A stretch of DNA of 64,000 nucleotides, from the NCBI RefSeq assembly GCF_045063725.1, contig NZ_CP173695.1; one strand, 5' to 3'. This stretch comes from Sellimonas catena (GTDB lineage: Bacteria; Bacillota; Clostridia; Lachnospirales; Lachnospiraceae). The notes beneath the pieces are model-generated. The model was given only the letters and a program-made list of their open reading frames with translations, had not been told where the DNA came from and made no database searches. Shown in pieces: positions 26,951 to 35,553 of this stretch; the first letter of the stretch is position 1, and every line of letters begins with the position of its first letter. A program made the position numbers and the translations under genes.

Positions 26951-27802
26951 TTAATGTGCAACACTCATGCTCTCATCAATCCATTTCTGTACGACATCGA
27001 CGCCAATCTTAACGGCTTTAGCAATCTTGTCAGCAGGTAAACCCATCTCTGCAAGGGCAATCGTTGTCTCTTTTGCTTTTTGCATTTCACCGCTTTCAAT
27101 ACCTTCACTGTAAATCTGTTCCATCTCACGGCACATGAATTCCACCCCTTTCTGTGTTTCCTTCAATTCGTATACTCTGTCAGCAAGTATCTTACTGTGC
27201 ATATCTTCTGCATTCTTACAGTGAAGATCATGCATCAGTCTGCCTAATTCTGTATCCTCTTGTTTCTTAGAATTTACATAGATAATATGAGCTTCATCCT
27301 TAAAATTCTCACTGACTTCTTCGATTTTCCTGTCTATATGATAAATCGGAAGTCCGTATCCAAGTGCATCGTCTCTGGTGATAAAAATCACGTAGCTTTC
27401 CGGAAGGTCATCAAAATCCTGTCCTGGATTTAATGTGTTCATATCCATCAGACCACTATGATACCTTGCTCTTTTGGGAGATGCCCCTTCGTTGTCCTGT
27501 TGGATTTCTACATCCATCTGCTTGCCTTCAGAATCTCTGGCAACACAGTCCAGAATAGCTGAACGCCCCTGCAAATTCTTATAGTCTTTCTGCAGAACTT
27601 GATCAATCACTTTCAGATCCTTTTTATTCATAATTACCTGCAGAACATATTCTGTACATTCCCGTTTCTTGAATACATTCCGCATAAACACATCGCTCAT
27701 GATGGTAAGGTCTTTTAAGATACCCTTGTATCTTTCGTAACGTGTTTCCAATTCTTCTGTTTTCACGATTTCTTCTTTCGCCACGTCCATTCTCGCCTCC
27801 AT
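26951..27802 (-). CDS. Rpn-family recombination-promoting nuclease / PD-(D/E)XK transposase-like
   Basis: 283 residues. The N-terminal region (FMRNVFKKRECTEYVLQVIM) and RSAILDCVARDSEGKQMDVE followed by IQQ match the D...ExQ nuclease core of the Rpn/PDDEXK_2 family; the C-terminal tail has the usual EGIESGEMQKAKETTIALAE repeat-prone helix. E. coli RpnA relatives cut DNA and promote RecA-independent recombination; others act in phage defence. Stand-alone with its own terminator. Confidence 0.85.
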   Translation of the reverse strand: MEARMDVAKEEIVKTEELETRYERYKGILKDLTIMSDVFMRNVFKKRECTEYVLQVIMNKKDLKVIDQVLQKDYKNLQGRSAILDCVARDSEGKQMDVEIQQDNEGASPKRARYHSGLMDMNTLNPGQDFDDLPESYVIFITRDDALGYGLPIYHIDRKIEEVSENFKDEAHIIYVNSKKQEDTELGRLMHDLHCKNAEDMHSKILADRVYELKETQKGVEFMCREMEQIYSEGIESGEMQKAKETTIALAEMGLPADKIAKAVKIGVDVVQKWIDESMSVAH

Positions 27803-27893
27803 TCTTTGCTATGTCAGGATAGGTTCCTAAATGTCTCCTATCCCAATTTCATCTTAACATCAAAATCAGCTTTTCACAAGCCACTATTTTATC

Positions 27894-28274
27894 CTACACC
27901 ACTTGAAAACAATAATTTCCAATCAGTTTCATCCAACTATTATATTTATTCTTTTCACACACCTTTCGGCAAATTTCATTTTCCATCAATACACAGAACA
28001 TCTTATCATAATCAAATGCCCAAACAGCACCATTCACATGGTTTTCCACTGCTTTCTGATCTATGCTTTTCAAGCGTGTGACCATTTTCTCAATTTCTCC
28101 ATTTCCCAAGTTACCGATATTTTTGCAGATAAACCGAAAGAAATTCAACGTTGCATATTCGTCATGCCAATGGAACTCTTCTGGATTGTTTTTAATTTTA
28201 CTGACTCGCTGCTGTTCTTTGATTATCTGAGCAGCTACACCTTTCATTGAATCTTCGTATCTCATATTATTCAC
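27894..28274 (-). CDS. Hypothetical protein (126 residues)
   Basis: No family recognised. Acidic/basic mixed soluble helical protein with Cys and Trp residues, starting MNNMRYEDSMKGVAAQIIKE. Its ATG follows directly after the stop of the 193-residue gene, so the two are an operon. No signal peptide or membrane segment. Likely an accessory gene of the mobile element; function unknown. Confidence 0.6.
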   Translation of the reverse strand: MNNMRYEDSMKGVAAQIIKEQQRVSKIKNNPEEFHWHDEYATLNFFRFICKNIGNLGNGEIEKMVTRLKSIDQKAVENHVNGAVWAFDYDKMFCVLMENEICRKVCEKNKYNSWMKLIGNYCFQVV

Positions 28275-28856
28275 CTACTCTTCCTCAACGCCCAGTGACG
28301 GTTTAAATCTTTTATCCTTTGCCTGCGGTACCACGATCTCATAAAAATAAAATCCTAAATACCCAAGTGCCTGCTTCTTCATTTTATAAAAAGAAGTCCT
28401 GCCTATTCCTAACTCCTGTTGTACTTCCACATCTGTCTTATTATAATGACTGCAAAAACAGGAATGAAGGATTTCACTGAGCATCACACCATTCGGTGCA
28501 TAGAACTTCACCAAAGTCATTCCCCGATAGATCATGTCCGACAATCCATAAATAATCATCAGATTATTCATCTCCCGGTGCATCTTTGGCACATTCAGCT
28601 GGTTGTTATAAATGCTCAGATAACTCAATGCATATGCCATATCTTCATTGATTTTCTCCTGGCATTCCATATCCAGTTCTTCTAACACAATCTGATTTTC
28701 CAAAATCAATTTCTGATAGCTTGTCATCAATTCTTTAATATCAGTATAATGTCTTTCGATTGTAACTTCCAGATAATCCTGTGCATGACTTGCCATCTGG
28801 AAGGTAATTTCTTTCATTGATTTAATTGCATAATCTCTGTCTGTCATCAGTTTCAA
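28275..28856 (-). CDS. Hypothetical protein with C-terminal helix-turn-helix-like region
   Basis: 193 residues, largely helical. The last 50 residues (DVEVQQELGIGRTSFYKMKK) look like a sigma-region-4-like helix-turn-helix, with TSFYKMKK as the recognition helix. Alternative Met at residue 4 or 5. Directly followed by the 126-residue gene without a gap. Possibly a regulator with a sensory N-terminal part; no family recognised. Confidence 0.6.
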   Translation of the reverse strand: MKLMTDRDYAIKSMKEITFQMASHAQDYLEVTIERHYTDIKELMTSYQKLILENQIVLEELDMECQEKINEDMAYALSYLSIYNNQLNVPKMHREMNNLMIIYGLSDMIYRGMTLVKFYAPNGVMLSEILHSCFCSHYNKTDVEVQQELGIGRTSFYKMKKQALGYLGFYFYEIVVPQAKDKRFKPSLGVEEE

Positions 28857-29097
28857 AATCTCCTTATCATCATCACACTAACTGGCGGTCTTTCAGACCA
28901 GTTCGCTTTCCCCATGATTTTGATGGGAAGCAATTACTTACTACAACTTGCAGAAGCGGATATCCAAAAGGCATTGTGGGAGCTGCCTTTGCTGACCGGA
29001 ATCCATCTTCTTATGTAAAACCTGCAGGAATATAAAGGGAAAGTGACTATCCCTGCCGGTTAATAATCCAAATAATATCGTCTATACCAATCTCTCC
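28857..29097 (-). other. 241-bp intergenic region with stacked stems
   Basis: No gene. Stems seen: GGTC-tttca-GACC near 28890, TTCCC..CAT/ATG..GGGAA near 28911-28932, the palindrome CCTGCAGG near 29024 and AGGGA...TCCCT near 29036-29055. May be a structured leader of the 193-residue gene; no known riboswitch recognised. Confidence 0.35.
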
Positions 29098-29337
29098 TTA
29101 TGCTGTTTTTCTCTCCATAAACCATTTATCCACTTCGTAAAACAAGTGGCTTTCCTGCCCTTGTATCATACAGGTGTACATCATTCCTACACCGCCTGCC
29201 TTTCTGCTGGCGCATCGCTCGATTTTCAAAATTCTGTCAATGCTATACTTTCTTCCATCCTCCCATGTAAAAAATATGGGAACCAGCTGTCCGTCTTTCC
29301 GAAACTCTGCCACTACATCTACATATACTTTGTTCAT
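29098..29337 (-). CDS. Conserved small protein of the SOS-like module
   Basis: 79 residues: starts MNKVYVDVVAEFRKDGQLVP, contains FFTWEDGRKYSIDRIL and ends with LFYEVDKWFMERK. This small beta-rich protein recurs beside LexA and DNA polymerase IV genes in Firmicutes, to my recollection. No catalytic motif. Third gene after dinB and the LexA-N-like gene, all on the minus strand. Function unknown; the context implies DNA damage or repair. Confidence 0.65.
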   Translation of the reverse strand: MNKVYVDVVAEFRKDGQLVPIFFTWEDGRKYSIDRILKIERCASRKAGGVGMMYTCMIQGQESHLFYEVDKWFMERKTA

Positions 29338-29349
29338 GCCGACACCTCA

Positions 29350-29562
29350 CTATAAAATCTCAATTGCTCTTGGCGATGCCGGGATTCTGCGGATATATCC
29401 ATTTAACTCCAACTGCTTGATTCTGGAAAATGCTGATGATGTTGATTTCACCCCGATCAATTTTCCAAATTCCCGTACTGTCGGCGGATATCCATGCTCC
29501 TTCGTATAATCCAAAAGACACTGATAACTTTCTTTCTGTTTTCTGGTTAATGTTTTTTTCAA
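29350..29562 (-). CDS. LexA N-terminal-domain-only winged helix protein
   Basis: 70 residues starting from TTG at 29562 with GGAGGG upstream. Sequence KTLTRKQKESYQCLLDYTKE, HGYPPTVREFGKLIGVKSTS and RRIPASPRAIEIL matches the LexA DNA-binding winged helix but there is no peptidase domain, so it cannot self-cleave. It may modulate LexA targets by competition or as a small repressor. Lies 14 bases after dinB. Confidence 0.8.
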   Translation of the reverse strand: MKKTLTRKQKESYQCLLDYTKEHGYPPTVREFGKLIGVKSTSSAFSRIKQLELNGYIRRIPASPRAIEIL

Positions 29563-29576
29563 ATCTATCCCTCCAA

Positions 29577-30824
29577 TTACCCATGAAAAAAACTGTGTGG
29601 ATGGATCGTGTGCGTACCAGCGTCTAAGTGGGATAAGACTTTATCTTGATACATTGCCGCTCGCTGTATACTGAAATAACCAAACCGTCGTCTGATCTCA
29701 TCTACAGTACGATCCAGCTTCTCTAACTTTTCCTTTTTCTCCTGATTTCCAAATAAATCCAACTGCACGGGAATATCATCTAACACAAGATCCGCAGCTC
29801 GGATTCCCAGGCTTCTAATGGGATGTTCCCATTTATAATTATCTTTAAATAGCTGAAATGCTGCAGTTACAATCTCGTTTGTAATATTCGTTGGCTGTCG
29901 TAAATGTATCTGTCTGGAAAAACTATACAATCCATTATCTCGAACTGTAATTTCTACTGTTTTGCATTTAAATCCATGTTTCCGCAATCGTGCAGCTACA
30001 CTTTCTGCCAATGCTATTTGAATGATCCAGACATCCAGATCATTTTCCAGATCTCTCGGTGTTGTAGTGCTATTACCTATCGACTTTACTGGTGCTTCAT
30101 ATCCTTCCTTGCAAACCGGATCTTCATCCCAACCATTTGCGAAAGCCCATAATACATTTCCTATTTTTCCCAAATGGCTCTCTAACAACTTTTCGTCTGA
30201 TTCCGCAAGTTGCCCAATTGTCCGGATTCCAAGTTTTTGCAATTTCTTATTTGTCTGTCTTCCGACATAAAGCAAATCTGTCGCTGGAAGCTGCCATATC
30301 CTGTCTTTATAATTTTCTCGATTAAACTCTGTGATTGCATCCGGCTTTTTATAATCTGAACCAAGTTTCGCATAAATCTTATTCCAGGAAATTCCAATAC
30401 TTACCGTTACACCCAGTTCGTATTTAATCCGATGGCTGATTTCTCTTGCAATCGTCATTCCGCTTCCTTTCAGATTTCTGCTGTCCGATACATCCAGCCA
30501 GGCTTCATCAATTCCATATGGCTCGATCTTGTCCGTATACTCCGAATAGATTTCTCTTGCCATCTGTGAAAATCTCAAATACAAATCCATCCGTGGTGGT
30601 ACAAATATGATTTCCGGACAAATCTGTTTTGCCTGCCATAATGCCATTCCGGTCTTTACACCTTTTTGCTTTGCAATATAATTTGCTGTCAGCACAATCC
30701 CATGTCTGGCTTCCGGATCGCCACCGACTGCCAGCGGCATTCCGGTAAATTCCGGATGATGCAGCATTTCCACACTGGCATAAAAACAGTTCATATCACT
30801 ATGCAGGATCACACGCTCACTCAA
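29577..30824 (-). CDS. Y-family DNA polymerase (DinB/UmuC-like)
   Basis: Error-prone translesion polymerase. Begins VILHSDMNCFYASVEMLHHP (metal-binding Asp and steric YASVE), has PYGIDEAWLDVSD (catalytic Asp/Glu) and the helix-hairpin-helix region RTIGQLAESDEKLL, then the little finger. Start at TTG 30824 is preferred (GGGAGGTG just upstream; 415 residues) over ATG at 30869. Divergently transcribed from the LexA-like repressor across a short operator region, and coupled with a LexA-like small protein. Confidence 0.92.
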   Translation of the reverse strand: MSERVILHSDMNCFYASVEMLHHPEFTGMPLAVGGDPEARHGIVLTANYIAKQKGVKTGMALWQAKQICPEIIFVPPRMDLYLRFSQMAREIYSEYTDKIEPYGIDEAWLDVSDSRNLKGSGMTIAREISHRIKYELGVTVSIGISWNKIYAKLGSDYKKPDAITEFNRENYKDRIWQLPATDLLYVGRQTNKKLQKLGIRTIGQLAESDEKLLESHLGKIGNVLWAFANGWDEDPVCKEGYEAPVKSIGNSTTTPRDLENDLDVWIIQIALAESVAARLRKHGFKCKTVEITVRDNGLYSFSRQIHLRQPTNITNEIVTAAFQLFKDNYKWEHPIRSLGIRAADLVLDDIPVQLDLFGNQEKKEKLEKLDRTVDEIRRRFGYFSIQRAAMYQDKVLSHLDAGTHTIHPHSFFHG

Positions 30825-30932
30825 ACTTTTCACCTCCCAGCTGTTTTCTTCAACATGATGTCTTATCAATTTTTGTATGTTTAGTATATATCGACATTCC
30901 GGAGATAGTCAAGTAACATCTTGGTTGTATTT

Positions 30933-30982
30933 TCTCCATTTTGGAGATTATTGTTGATTTTATTTCTAACATACGGTATAAT
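30933..30982 (+). promoter_or_regulatory. Promoter and inverted-repeat operator of the LexA-like gene
   Basis: TCTCCA-TTT-TGGAGA (30933-30947) is a 6-bp-arm palindrome directly upstream of TTGATT (30954-30959), 17 bases, TATAAT (30977-30982). It lies between dinB (minus) and the S24 repressor (plus). A site there fits autoregulation and co-control of the polymerase; binding is inference. Confidence 0.6.
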
Positions 30983-31018
30983 GCATATAGAAAATTCAAA
31001 TAGAAATGAGGCGAACAA

Positions 31019-31750
31019 ATGCGTGATTTCGGGGAAATATTAGCAGAAAATAGAAAAAAGAAAGGATACTCTCAATCAGATCTGGTAGACCTGCTTTCTC
31101 AGGAAGGTATTCAGGTCACTACAAAAGCAATCTCCAAATGGGAGACCAATGCACGAGAACCAGCTTTACATGTTTTCCTGACACTTTGCCAGTTACTTGA
31201 TATCGAAGATATATATGAATCCTTCTTTGGAGAAAACCCATATAACATTATGAGTGGATTGAATGAAGAAGGCAGAAATAAATTGATTGAATTTGCTGAT
31301 ATTTTGAAAGCTTCTAAAAAGTTTTCTCCACTGTCTGCAAAAATTATCCCATTCCATCATCCTGTAGAAATTACATGGGAACCAGTTTCTGCTGGTACTG
31401 GAAATTACCTGGAGGATTCTGTAAAAGAAACCTATGATGTAGGACACCTTGCTCCTGAGCAGACTGACTTTGGTGTACGGATTTCCGGTGACAGTATGGA
31501 GCCAGTTTATCATTCAGATGATGTTGCATGGATTCAGAAAAAAGATTCTCTTGCTAATGGTGAAATTGGAATCTTCTATCTCAACGGCAATATTTACATC
31601 AAGGAATTACACGATGAGCCAGATGGTGTTTATCTGATCTCTTTAAATCAAAAATATCGTCCTATCCAGGTTTTGGAATCTGACTCTTTTAAAGTTTTTG
31701 GAAAAGTAATCGGGAAATGCAAAGGTGCAGAAATTCCGGGATTTCATTAG
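31019..31750 (+). CDS. XRE/S24 LexA-like self-cleaving repressor
   Basis: 243 residues: N-terminal XRE helix-turn-helix (residues 1-60, SQSDLVDLLSQEG ... KAISKWETNAREP) then an S24 peptidase domain with cleavage pair Ala125-Gly126, nucleophile Ser159 (GDSMEP) and general base Lys195 (NIYIKEL). This is the architecture of phage CI and HdiR-type repressors that cleave themselves after DNA damage. Divergent from the Y-family polymerase, so it probably represses the damage module. First plus-strand gene of the region. Confidence 0.9.
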   Translation: MRDFGEILAENRKKKGYSQSDLVDLLSQEGIQVTTKAISKWETNAREPALHVFLTLCQLLDIEDIYESFFGENPYNIMSGLNEEGRNKLIEFADILKASKKFSPLSAKIIPFHHPVEITWEPVSAGTGNYLEDSVKETYDVGHLAPEQTDFGVRISGDSMEPVYHSDDVAWIQKKDSLANGEIGIFYLNGNIYIKELHDEPDGVYLISLNQKYRPIQVLESDSFKVFGKVIGKCKGAEIPGFH

Positions 31751-31806
31751 ATTTCAACAGCAGGTTCATGATCCTGCTGATAACAATAAGCAAAGGAAGT
31801 GATTGA

Positions 31807-32007
31807 ATGGCAATCAATAATACATTAAAAGATATTCGTGAAGAACGGAATCTCATTCAAGCAGATTTGGCTGAAGCCATAGGTTCCTGCAGCCAGACTA
31901 TAGGCCGCATCGAACGTGGAGAACGTAATCCCTCTCTTGAGATTGCAATCCGGCTGGCCCATTACCTGAAAGTGCCTGTAGAAGATATTTTTCAAGTTGA
32001 AGACTGA
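31807..32007 (+). CDS. XRE-family regulator, short
   Basis: 66 residues, essentially one helix-turn-helix: LKDIREERNLIQADLAEAIG, CSQTIGRIERGERNPS and the FEDIFQVED-like tail common to YgzD/HTH_3 small regulators. AGGAAGTG ribosome site eight bases ahead of the ATG. Follows the S24 repressor by 56 bases on the same strand. Confidence 0.88.
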   Translation: MAINNTLKDIREERNLIQADLAEAIGSCSQTIGRIERGERNPSLEIAIRLAHYLKVPVEDIFQVED

Positions 32008-32021
32008 AGCATAACAGCCGA

Positions 32022-32056
32022 AAAACCGAGGAGTAAAATCCCCGGTTTTCCTTTTG
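32022..32056. terminator. Bidirectional terminator
   Basis: AAAACCGAGG (32022-32031) and CCCCGGTTTT (32040-32049) stem with T-rich tail CCTTTT, between convergent genes (XRE on plus, YjbR-like on minus). Confidence 0.8.
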
Positions 32057-32064
32057 CTCAAAAA

Positions 32065-32493
32065 TCACTGTAAACCACTTACATTTTCTTCTTTTCCGCC
32101 TGCTCCGTCAATCAGGTCATAACTCATATCTAAAAAGTCCAGTACCTTTGCTTCGCTGACCGAACCATCCAGTAAAATCGTGATCCAGTGCTGTTTATTC
32201 ATATGATACCCAGGTAAAAATCCATAAGTCTGAATAATCATATTTGTCATGTCCGGATCACACTTTACGTCAATGATATCAACCAACTCTCTTCCTTCTA
32301 ATCCCAGTTTCGATTTTTCAACCGTCATGATCACTGCATACCATTTTCCATTTTTATGTCGGAGTACTGCACTGTCCGGTAGTTTACTCCATAGATATTC
32401 CGGAAGTGTGCCATACTGTTTCTGCACATATTCAAATATTTCTTCTTTCTTCACAATCCATTCAACTCCTGATTCTTCTGATATCCTGTCCAT
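32065..32493 (-). CDS. MmcQ/YjbR-family protein
   Basis: 142 residues. N-terminal winged segment EEIFEYVQKQYGTLPEYLWS, then LRHKNGKWYAVIMTV and MNKQHWITILLDGSVSEAKV, characteristic of the MmcQ/YjbR fold (double wing, CyaY-like). Biochemical role is unknown for the family. Convergent with the XRE gene, sharing a terminator; start codon spacing to any ribosome site is poor. Confidence 0.82.
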   Translation of the reverse strand: MDRISEESGVEWIVKKEEIFEYVQKQYGTLPEYLWSKLPDSAVLRHKNGKWYAVIMTVEKSKLGLEGRELVDIIDVKCDPDMTNMIIQTYGFLPGYHMNKQHWITILLDGSVSEAKVLDFLDMSYDLIDGAGGKEENVSGLQ

Positions 32494-32594
32494 AATCTTA
32501 CCACATTTTTGTTCCCTATACTACCTGTCAAATTCTTTTGCATTTTCCCGGTTCTCCTGACTTTAACTAATAGAGGGATAAAACAGCAAGGACA

Positions 32595-32650
32595 GGAAGT
32601 GTATATACACTTCCGCAAAACGAGCAATTTAGGGAACCCTGCCCTAAATT
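32595..32650 (+). other. Candidate origin of transfer upstream of mobC
   Basis: A 20-bp palindrome GGAAGTGTATATACACTTCC (32595-32614) followed by AATTTAGGG/CCCTAAATT arms (32626-32634, 32642-32650), about 50 bases before mobC. Relaxase nick sites in MOBP systems are typically next to inverted repeats upstream of mobC. The exact nick position is not determined. Confidence 0.55.
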
Positions 32651-32701
32651 AAAAACCCAGGAGTCACTACTTCGAAGAACCAAAGAAAGGAGAATCTGCC
32701 T

Positions 32702-33025
32702 ATGGCAAAGAGAAAAAGAAATATGCAAATTTTATTTTGTGTTTCCCCGGAAGAAAAAAAGCTTATCCGTAGAAAGATGATTGAATCAAAAACAAAAAAT
32801 ATGGGTGCTTATCTTCGTAAAATGGCAATCGACGGTTACATCGTCAACACCGATACTACTCCACTGAAGAAACAGTATGAGGAAATGCATAAGATTGGTG
32901 TGAATATTAATCAGATTGCGAAAAAAGTAAACAGCACCGGAGATCTATATCCGGAAGAAATGCAAGAATTGAAAGAGATGGTGAAAGAATTATGGCGTAT
33001 CTTAAGATCTTCCCAATTAAAGTAA
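32702..33025 (+). CDS. mobC: Relaxosome accessory protein MobC
   Basis: 107 residues with a basic N-terminus and the MobC core VSPEEKKLIRRKMIESKTKN followed by AYLRKMAIDGYI, NINQIAKKVNSTG and LKEMVKELWRILR. MobC is a ribbon-helix-helix-like DNA-binding protein that helps the relaxase open oriT. Its end overlaps the relaxase by 34 bases. AAAGGAG ribosome site. Confidence 0.88.
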   Translation: MAKRKRNMQILFCVSPEEKKLIRRKMIESKTKNMGAYLRKMAIDGYIVNTDTTPLKKQYEEMHKIGVNINQIAKKVNSTGDLYPEEMQELKEMVKELWRILRSSQLK

Positions 33026-34371
33026 CAGACAAGAAAGCTCTGGACTACATCACGAATCCAGATAAAACAGATGAAAAACTGTTAGTTTCCAGTTTTGGCT
33101 GTTCCCCGGAAACTGCAGATCTTGAATTTTCTATGACAAGAGAAATGGCAAAAAAGAATGGAATGGACAAAGGTGATAACCTGGCATTTCATCTGATCCA
33201 GTCATTTAAACCTGGAGAAGTTGATGCCGAAACTGCCCATCGCTTAGGGCAACAATTTGCAAACGAAGTCCTGAAAGGAAAATATGAATACGTGATCAGC
33301 ACCCATGTTGATAAAAATCATATTCATAACCATATCATCTTCAACGCTGCAAGCTTTGTTGATCATCACAAGTACGTCTCTAATAAGCGGAGCTACCATA
33401 AACTCTGCAGAATCAGTAATCGTATCTGCCATGAAAATGGACTTGCCACCAGTATGCCATCCGGAGAAAAAGGAAAAAGCTATAAAGAGAACATGGAATA
33501 TCATCGTGGCACCAGTTGGAAAGCCAAACTACGTGTTGCAGTTGATAAGGCAATCTGGACTTCCATCAACTATGAGGAATTTCTACAAAAAATGCAGTTA
33601 GCCGGATACGAAGTCCGCCAAGGAAAGCATCTATCCTTCCGTGCACCGGAGCAGAAAAACTTCACTTATATGAAATCTCTCGGAAGCTATTATTCGGAAG
33701 AAAATGTTCGTATCCGCTTGGCTAAAAATCGTAGCAAAGTGAAAACTCCAAAGCATCTGTCCAGAGAAGCTCGCCTGTATATCAATATTTCCACTTATGT
33801 TACGACCGGCAATCGAGAAGGATTTGAACGATGGGCAAAGCTCAATAATCTGAAAGAGGCAGCCCGCACCTTTAACTATCTTTCCGAAAACAACCTGTTG
33901 AATTATGAGGATTTCAAGCAGCATGTATCTGACATTGAAGTTTCTGTGAAAGTTGCCGACCAAAAAATAGCACAAATCAACAGTGATCTGAACACGCAGA
34001 AAGTCATTCAGAAACACTGCGATTCTTACCGGCTCTGCCGAAAAGTGATTGAGGATTGCAAATCTGCTAAAAATCCAAAAGATTACCGTACCAAGCATCA
34101 GGCAGAATATCAGCTCCACGATTCACTAAAAAAAGAGCTTCAGGATCTCGGCGTTACCAAAATCCCAAGCTCTGACAAAATCCAGAAGCGGATTGAAAAT
34201 CTTGAATCTGAACAGGATGCTACTGTCCGGGAAAAACAGGAATTGCAGAAAAAGCAGAAAACCCTAGAGATCATTCAGCAAAATTTCACTGCACTGCTCG
34301 ATGCTCCTGAGATCAGTTCTGACTTACTTCAGGCAAAACGGGAATCTGTTTCTGTCACAAGAGATAAATGA
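32992..34371 (+). CDS. MOBP-type relaxase
   Basis: 459 residues. Starts MAYLKIFPIKVTDKKALDYI, a motif shared by relaxases of Tn1549-like elements, then the HxH metal motif in HVDKNHIHNHIIFNAASF, and later a long coiled-coil region (about residues 330-450). Catalyses site-specific single-strand nicking at oriT and pilots the strand. No type IV secretion genes are nearby, so the element would use a helper conjugative apparatus. N-terminal Tyr nucleophile is probably Tyr19 (in DYITNP). Confidence 0.9.
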   Translation: MAYLKIFPIKVTDKKALDYITNPDKTDEKLLVSSFGCSPETADLEFSMTREMAKKNGMDKGDNLAFHLIQSFKPGEVDAETAHRLGQQFANEVLKGKYEYVISTHVDKNHIHNHIIFNAASFVDHHKYVSNKRSYHKLCRISNRICHENGLATSMPSGEKGKSYKENMEYHRGTSWKAKLRVAVDKAIWTSINYEEFLQKMQLAGYEVRQGKHLSFRAPEQKNFTYMKSLGSYYSEENVRIRLAKNRSKVKTPKHLSREARLYINISTYVTTGNREGFERWAKLNNLKEAARTFNYLSENNLLNYEDFKQHVSDIEVSVKVADQKIAQINSDLNTQKVIQKHCDSYRLCRKVIEDCKSAKNPKDYRTKHQAEYQLHDSLKKELQDLGVTKIPSSDKIQKRIENLESEQDATVREKQELQKKQKTLEIIQQNFTALLDAPEISSDLLQAKRESVSVTRDK

Positions 34372-34405
34372 AATTGCACTGACAACCCAATTATTCTCTT
34401 CCAAA

Positions 34406-35080
34406 TCATCCCAAGGTTTCAGCCCATTTCCTCCCAGCTGACACCATACGGTGCACCTCAGGAGGTATGACCGGCAATAAAGAAAAATCTGTCATCTTGC
34501 AAGATTTCTTCTTTAGCCAGATTATCTCTTGTTTCTTTTTTCTGTCTTGCTCGCCTCTGCTGCTTCTTTTGTTTCGCAACAGCTGCTTTTTCTTCCAGCG
34601 TTTTCTTATGTTTTTTCCATAAGTTTTTCTAGTGTACGATGTTTTTCTGTCATTCATATTCTACTTGTGCATTGTCTTTGTGTCGAAAAAAACGCTTTCA
34701 AACTTCCAGCATATTTCTATTCTATTATCAGAATAAACTTTCATTTTGTCAATCAGCTTCTCCTTTATTTCCTCTATAAGCTCCATCTGATCAGCAAAGC
34801 ATCGTAACTGGCTGATATTCTTTTCTGCCTGCTGGTCATTCTCTTACTGAATGCTCTGCCTGCTTTGAAGTTCTTTTAACCTTTTCTCCAGTCGGGCTGT
34901 TTCTTCATCGTACTTCTTCTTTTCAACAAAAAATCCTCTCTGGATAATTTATCGTCTGTGTACTGTTCATAAAGCAGCATCCATGTCTTTTTCATGGTTG
35001 CTATCGTCTTTGTCAGAGTTTTTATCTCAGCAGCTTAGGAATAAGGAATCGTCTTGTTTCTTACACTTTTGGACAGTTCC
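34406..35080 (-). pseudogene. Decayed large serine recombinase C-terminus
   Basis: Minus-strand frames contain fragments typical of the coiled coil and tail of large serine recombinases (for example LYEQYTDDKLSREDFL-like, EETARLEKRLKEL, RIEICWKFESVFF) with several stops and frame changes. No catalytic N-terminal domain remains. Likely the wreck of a fourth serine recombinase from an older element. Confidence 0.55.
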
Positions 35081-35213
35081 GTTTCTTTTACCAACAACGA
35101 CTGATTGTAACCGCACAGCAATCTAATATTTCTGTAAATGCCTCCTGCGAATACCCTGCCTTCTCCCTCTCACGTCTTAATCTCTCTCCAATTTCAATTT
35201 TTCTTCTTTCCAT
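35081..35213 (-). pseudogene. XRE helix-turn-helix N-terminal remnant
   Basis: From the ATG at 35213 the minus strand reads MERRKIEIGERLRREREKAG then YSQEAFTEILDCCAVTISR, an XRE start, and then hits a stop (TAA) where recombinase-like sequence begins. A truncated regulator fused to recombinase debris. Confidence 0.5.
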
Positions 35214-35553
35214 AATCATTCCTTTCCGGAGAATGACCATAAAAAGATTTCCATGAGAAAAGACGCAAAGGAAAACCCATAGAATACTCTCTATCGGTCA
35301 TTCCACTGCGTCTTAGGTGTTAAGTAATTTACCGCCTTTACATGTAGGCAATATGTAATTGTTTTCCTCTCTGCACATCAGATTTATATAAATAAATCAA
35401 ATGCTTACCATTCCATACCTTATCTTTTCCACGACGGATTTACCTTTTTACACATACTTTACTTTTATCAATCAAAATATCTAAAAATTACCCGAAAAAG
35501 AAAAGGTTCATCTGCGCTTTTTACCCAGTTTTTTAATAAGTCATTTAACACTA

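Larger units (their letters stand above)
11764..35220. mobile_element. Mobilizable element or composite island, approximate limits
   Basis: Between the broken integrase and the decayed recombinase remnants lie three large serine recombinases at one end, a MazF-like toxin, accessory genes, a RiPP cluster, and MobC plus a MOBP relaxase with a candidate oriT. No VirB4, VirD4 or other type IV secretion genes are present, so transfer would need a helper. The left limit is supported by the integrase truncation; the right limit is a guess, and the island may be several nested elements. Confidence 0.45.

Noticed and set aside
32992..34371. Self-transmissible conjugative element
   Set aside because: No VirB4, VirD4, VirB6 or coupling protein genes in the window; only relaxase and MobC.
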